Source: a bacterium (GTDB lineage: Archaea > Thermoproteota > Nitrososphaeria > Nitrososphaerales > Nitrososphaeraceae). Taken from it: a DNA stretch of 9,103 bases. The notes below the pieces were generated by a model. That model did not search any database. It saw only the letters and a list, made by a program, of their open reading frames with translations, and was not told the origin of the DNA. The position numbers were made by a program, and so were the translations under genes. This document shows, piece after piece, positions 6,857-9,103 of the stretch (positions are counted from its first letter, which is position 1; every line of letters begins with the position of its first letter). Location of the stretch: the NCBI GenBank assembly GCA_014381105.1, contig JACMIO010000014.1:1-9103 (forward strand), in the 5' to 3' direction.

Positions 6857-7720
6857 CTATTCGGCTGAAAGATCCCAGAAATTCGCGTCCTTGAATTCTT
6901 CTATTGGCTTGCCCAATTTTTTCCATTCTTTAAAAGATCTTGAATACAATCTAATTTTTTTCACGCCTCCCATCCTCAATGCATAGTATGCAAGTCCTGA
7001 CAGAGTTCCTACACTACCACAATAGGTGATAACCTCATCATCTGTGGATATACGTCTGTTTTCCATAAATCTTTTAATTTCTTGAGGTTCTCTAAGTATT
7101 GATTCAGTTGTTCCTAACATGGTATAAGGTAAGTTAGTAGCTCCTGGGATATGCTCACTCAAGAAATTTAGTCGTTCTCTCGAATCTACGAGAATTTTAT
7201 TCTGCTCACTTTTTGCTTTTTCTACTTCATCATAATTGGCAAATATATCATTATTTACCCTAAGGGAATGCTTGGCTTTTGGAAATACATTAATTTTTTT
7301 CTCCGTTTCAAATCCATAACTTTTCCAATTGGTAAAAGTTGTTTCAAGCAAAGATGTGTTAGCATGTCCTACATATTGAAACGTCCATGCAACTCTAGCA
7401 GCAAGTGCACCAAATGTATCATCATATACAACTACAGGAGTCTTATCAGAAATTCCAGATTGTTCTAGCAATAGAACTATTTTTTCGGGAGTATCGTTGT
7501 CAAGCACCTTGGCAAGGGGTATTGATATTGCCGTTTTGATATGTTCCTTTTTGTATTCATCCTCCTTTCTGACATCCACAACTCTGACTGAATTTTTTCT
7601 AATCAAAGTTCTCAGAATATCTGCACTTGTCACTATATCCTGAAAATTGCTTGTTGAATGATTCCTTGATAAAATACTTTTAGTCTTTTTTTCTTTAGTA
7701 GCATATTTCAAGCTGCGCAT
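6857..7720 (-). CDS. Tandem-rhodanese sulfurtransferase (thiosulfate/mercaptopyruvate type)
   Basis: Cytoplasmic sulfurtransferase that passes sulfane sulfur through a cysteine persulfide. The 287 aa contain two rhodanese domains. In the N-terminal one (about 27-140, with VRVVDVRKEDEY at 45-56) the catalytic position is Asp (VVVYDDTFGALAARVAW, 96-112), so it is structural, as is usual in two-domain rhodaneses. The C-terminal one (about 160-275, with LVDSRERLNFL at 177-187 and HIPGATNLPY at 190-199) has the active Cys234 in YCGSVGTLSG (233-242), similar to the CGSGVTA loop of SseA-type enzymes. No signal peptide is seen. The ATG overlaps the end of the upstream reductase gene by 13 bp. AGAGGAG lies only one base before the ATG, too close for a normal Shine-Dalgarno, so translation probably depends on coupling. 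Donor and acceptor cannot be told from sequence. Confidence 0.9.
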   Translation of the reverse strand: MRSLKYATKEKKTKSILSRNHSTSNFQDIVTSADILRTLIRKNSVRVVDVRKEDEYKKEHIKTAISIPLAKVLDNDTPEKIVLLLEQSGISDKTPVVVYDDTFGALAARVAWTFQYVGHANTSLLETTFTNWKSYGFETEKKINVFPKAKHSLRVNNDIFANYDEVEKAKSEQNKILVDSRERLNFLSEHIPGATNLPYTMLGTTESILREPQEIKRFMENRRISTDDEVITYCGSVGTLSGLAYYALRMGGVKKIRLYSRSFKEWKKLGKPIEEFKDANFWDLSAE

Positions 7721-9103
7721 TCTCCTCTAGCAGTCTTTGCACTGAATTTTACATCGTTACCGTAATCCATATAGGCGTCAGGATCTTCCTGGGGACTCGG
7801 TAATGAGATAGTTTCCACTAGGGCTGTTTTTATATCTTCCAGATTCTTTGCTGTTCTATTGCCATTGGGTGCTCCTTTAATCAGTTTGTTTATCCATATT
7901 GCAAGTGACTCATTAGTGCTTCGTTCCTGTCTGTAAATATCAATTATTTTTATTATGGTGGATATGACTCTTTTTGCTGGAACACGCATTACCGATTTAC
8001 CCAGTACCCCGTCTTCTCCATCCTTTCCACCAAACATCATCGTATACGTTGGGGTCATGGTTCCGTCTATCCTTGTTGCCCCTCCGTAAAATCCTATTGT
8101 TGCAATTTCGTGTTGCCCACAAGAATTTGGACATCCACTTATCTTTATGGTTGAGTCTCTAAGGTCATCTTCAGTATCAAGTCCAAGTTCAATGAATTTG
8201 GATTGGATCTCTTTTGCCAGTCTGTGAGAATTGGTAATTGCTAGGTTGCATGAAGTTGTGCCAGAACATCCAACAGCTGATGACATGGTCAGTGCACCTG
8301 GATTTGCAAGTCCAGTTTTGGCGAGTTCATTATAGAATTCTGGTAGATCCCTGGCTTTAACGAATCTTACAGCAAAATTTTGATTAGGAGTATTCCTTGC
8401 ACAACCCTCGCCAGAATAAGTTTGAATAGTCTTTGCAAGGGACCGGAGCTGATTTGAAGTTATATCGCCGGCACCCAACGTAACGAATACCACAAAGTAA
8501 CCATTCTGTTTTTGGGAAACCACATTGGAGTGAATCCATCTTTTATACGGATCACTATTGATGTCCACTTTTTCATTAATCAGCGGTAATTTCTTACCAT
8601 TGGATAATTGCCTGATACTGGGACCTTCCGATTCTACTTTGTATCTATTTAATGTTTCAAGTGAAATGGTCATTTCTACATTTGATCTCTCTTTGATTAC
8701 CAATTTCTGAAACTTTTCCCATCCCATCTCATTTACCAAATATCTCATTCTATTCCTAGCCATATTTTCACGATTCCCAAGTCTGTCAAACAATCTCACT
8801 GCAGCCATACATGTTGATACGAGTCTTTCTTCAGGAGTAAATTCCTCTAACAGGTATCCTATGAATGAAGCAGCTCCGAGGCCACCACCGAGATATATCT
8901 TGAATCCATTAGTTCCATCCTTTTTCATCGGGATCAAGCCGATATCAGCAATCCTTACCAATCCATGATTGGAGCAACACGCGAAATTGATCTTGAATTT
9001 CCTTGGTAGATTTTGACAGACTGGATTTCTAAGAAAGAATCGAGCAGTTGCCATGGCATAAGGAGTTGAATCAAATTCCTCGTCTGGACACACTCCAGCA
9101 AAA
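7708..9103 (-). CDS. Siroheme/[4Fe-4S] sulfite or nitrite reductase (5' end cut by window)
   Basis: Ferredoxin-type assimilatory reductase performing the six-electron reduction of sulfite to sulfide or nitrite to ammonia. The frame is open through the right edge. The GTG at 9093 is not the true start, because the upstream in-frame codons (F-A-G) continue the family-like AGVCPDEEFD segment and about 100 or more N-terminal residues are missing. Visible parts are PRKFKINFACCSNHG, the repeat-1 siroheme domain, and the two Cys motifs that hold siroheme-[4Fe-4S]: CSGTTSC (CX5C, codons at 8266-8268 and 8248-8250) and CPNSC (CX3C, codons at 8131-8133 and 8119-8121). The protein ends ARGECAA; as I recall, a GECA tail is common in single-chain bacterial sulfite/nitrite reductases. 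Overlap with a rhodanese gene favours sulfite as substrate, but nitrite cannot be excluded. Confidence 0.88.
   Translation of the reverse strand, partial: FAGVCPDEEFDSTPYAMATARFFLRNPVCQNLPRKFKINFACCSNHGLVRIADIGLIPMKKDGTNGFKIYLGGGLGAASFIGYLLEEFTPEERLVSTCMAAVRLFDRLGNRENMARNRMRYLVNEMGWEKFQKLVIKERSNVEMTISLETLNRYKVESEGPSIRQLSNGKKLPLINEKVDINSDPYKRWIHSNVVSQKQNGYFVVFVTLGAGDITSNQLRSLAKTIQTYSGEGCARNTPNQNFAVRFVKARDLPEFYNELAKTGLANPGALTMSSAVGCSGTTSCNLAITNSHRLAKEIQSKFIELGLDTEDDLRDSTIKISGCPNSCGQHEIATIGFYGGATRIDGTMTPTYTMMFGGKDGEDGVLGKSVMRVPAKRVISTIIKIIDIYRQERSTNESLAIWINKLIKGAPNGNRTAKNLEDIKTALVETISLPSPQEDPDAYMDYGNDVKFSAKTARGECAA

Noticed and set aside
9091..9093. GTG at 9093 as the start of the siroheme reductase
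   Set aside because: The frame stays open to the window edge and the residues just before it continue the family-like AGVCPDE segment; the N-terminal part is simply outside the window.

Overview
The window looks archaeal. The TrpRS is the archaeal/eukaryotic type with a KMSSS loop. PheS carries an N-terminal winged-helix region. PheT is 547 aa, the short archaeal/eukaryotic form rather than the roughly 800 aa bacterial form. Several genes start without a Shine-Dalgarno sequence, 30-40 bp from A/T-rich TATA-like boxes. The AT-rich coding sequence and the combination of PheRS genes, a YcaO-TfuA pair and a siroheme reductase plus rhodanese pair fit a mesophilic Nitrososphaeria (Thaumarchaeota) genome. 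That placement comes from general recognition, not from a database search.

Left part (1-4363): a divergent aminoacyl-tRNA synthetase block. trpS (minus strand, cut by the left edge) and pheS-pheT (plus strand, overlapping by 13 bp) are read away from a 73-bp shared promoter region. At its centre is a perfect 14-bp palindrome that could act as a TATA element in both directions.

Middle (4364-6826): a 230-bp gap after pheT contains a TATA-like box and a GC-richer stretch that can fold, possibly a small RNA. Next is a short minus-strand gene (4594-4770, up to 58 codons) whose product resembles the nitrile-hydratase-like (NHLP) leader peptides that serve as substrates of YcaO enzymes. Divergent from it is a ycaO-tfuA operon with an ATGA overlap, encoding the two-protein machinery known to install thioamides on peptide backbones. 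This small peptide plus YcaO-TfuA arrangement is the most interesting part of the window. The peptide has no Cys and no Gly, so the nature of any modification is open.

Right part (6857-9103): convergent with tfuA is a minus-strand sulfur pair. A siroheme/[4Fe-4S] sulfite or nitrite reductase (its N-terminus lies beyond the right edge) overlaps by 13 bp a tandem-rhodanese sulfurtransferase. If the reductase makes sulfide and the rhodanese carries persulfide sulfur, this pair could in principle feed the thioamide-forming enzymes next door. That link is inferred from position only.
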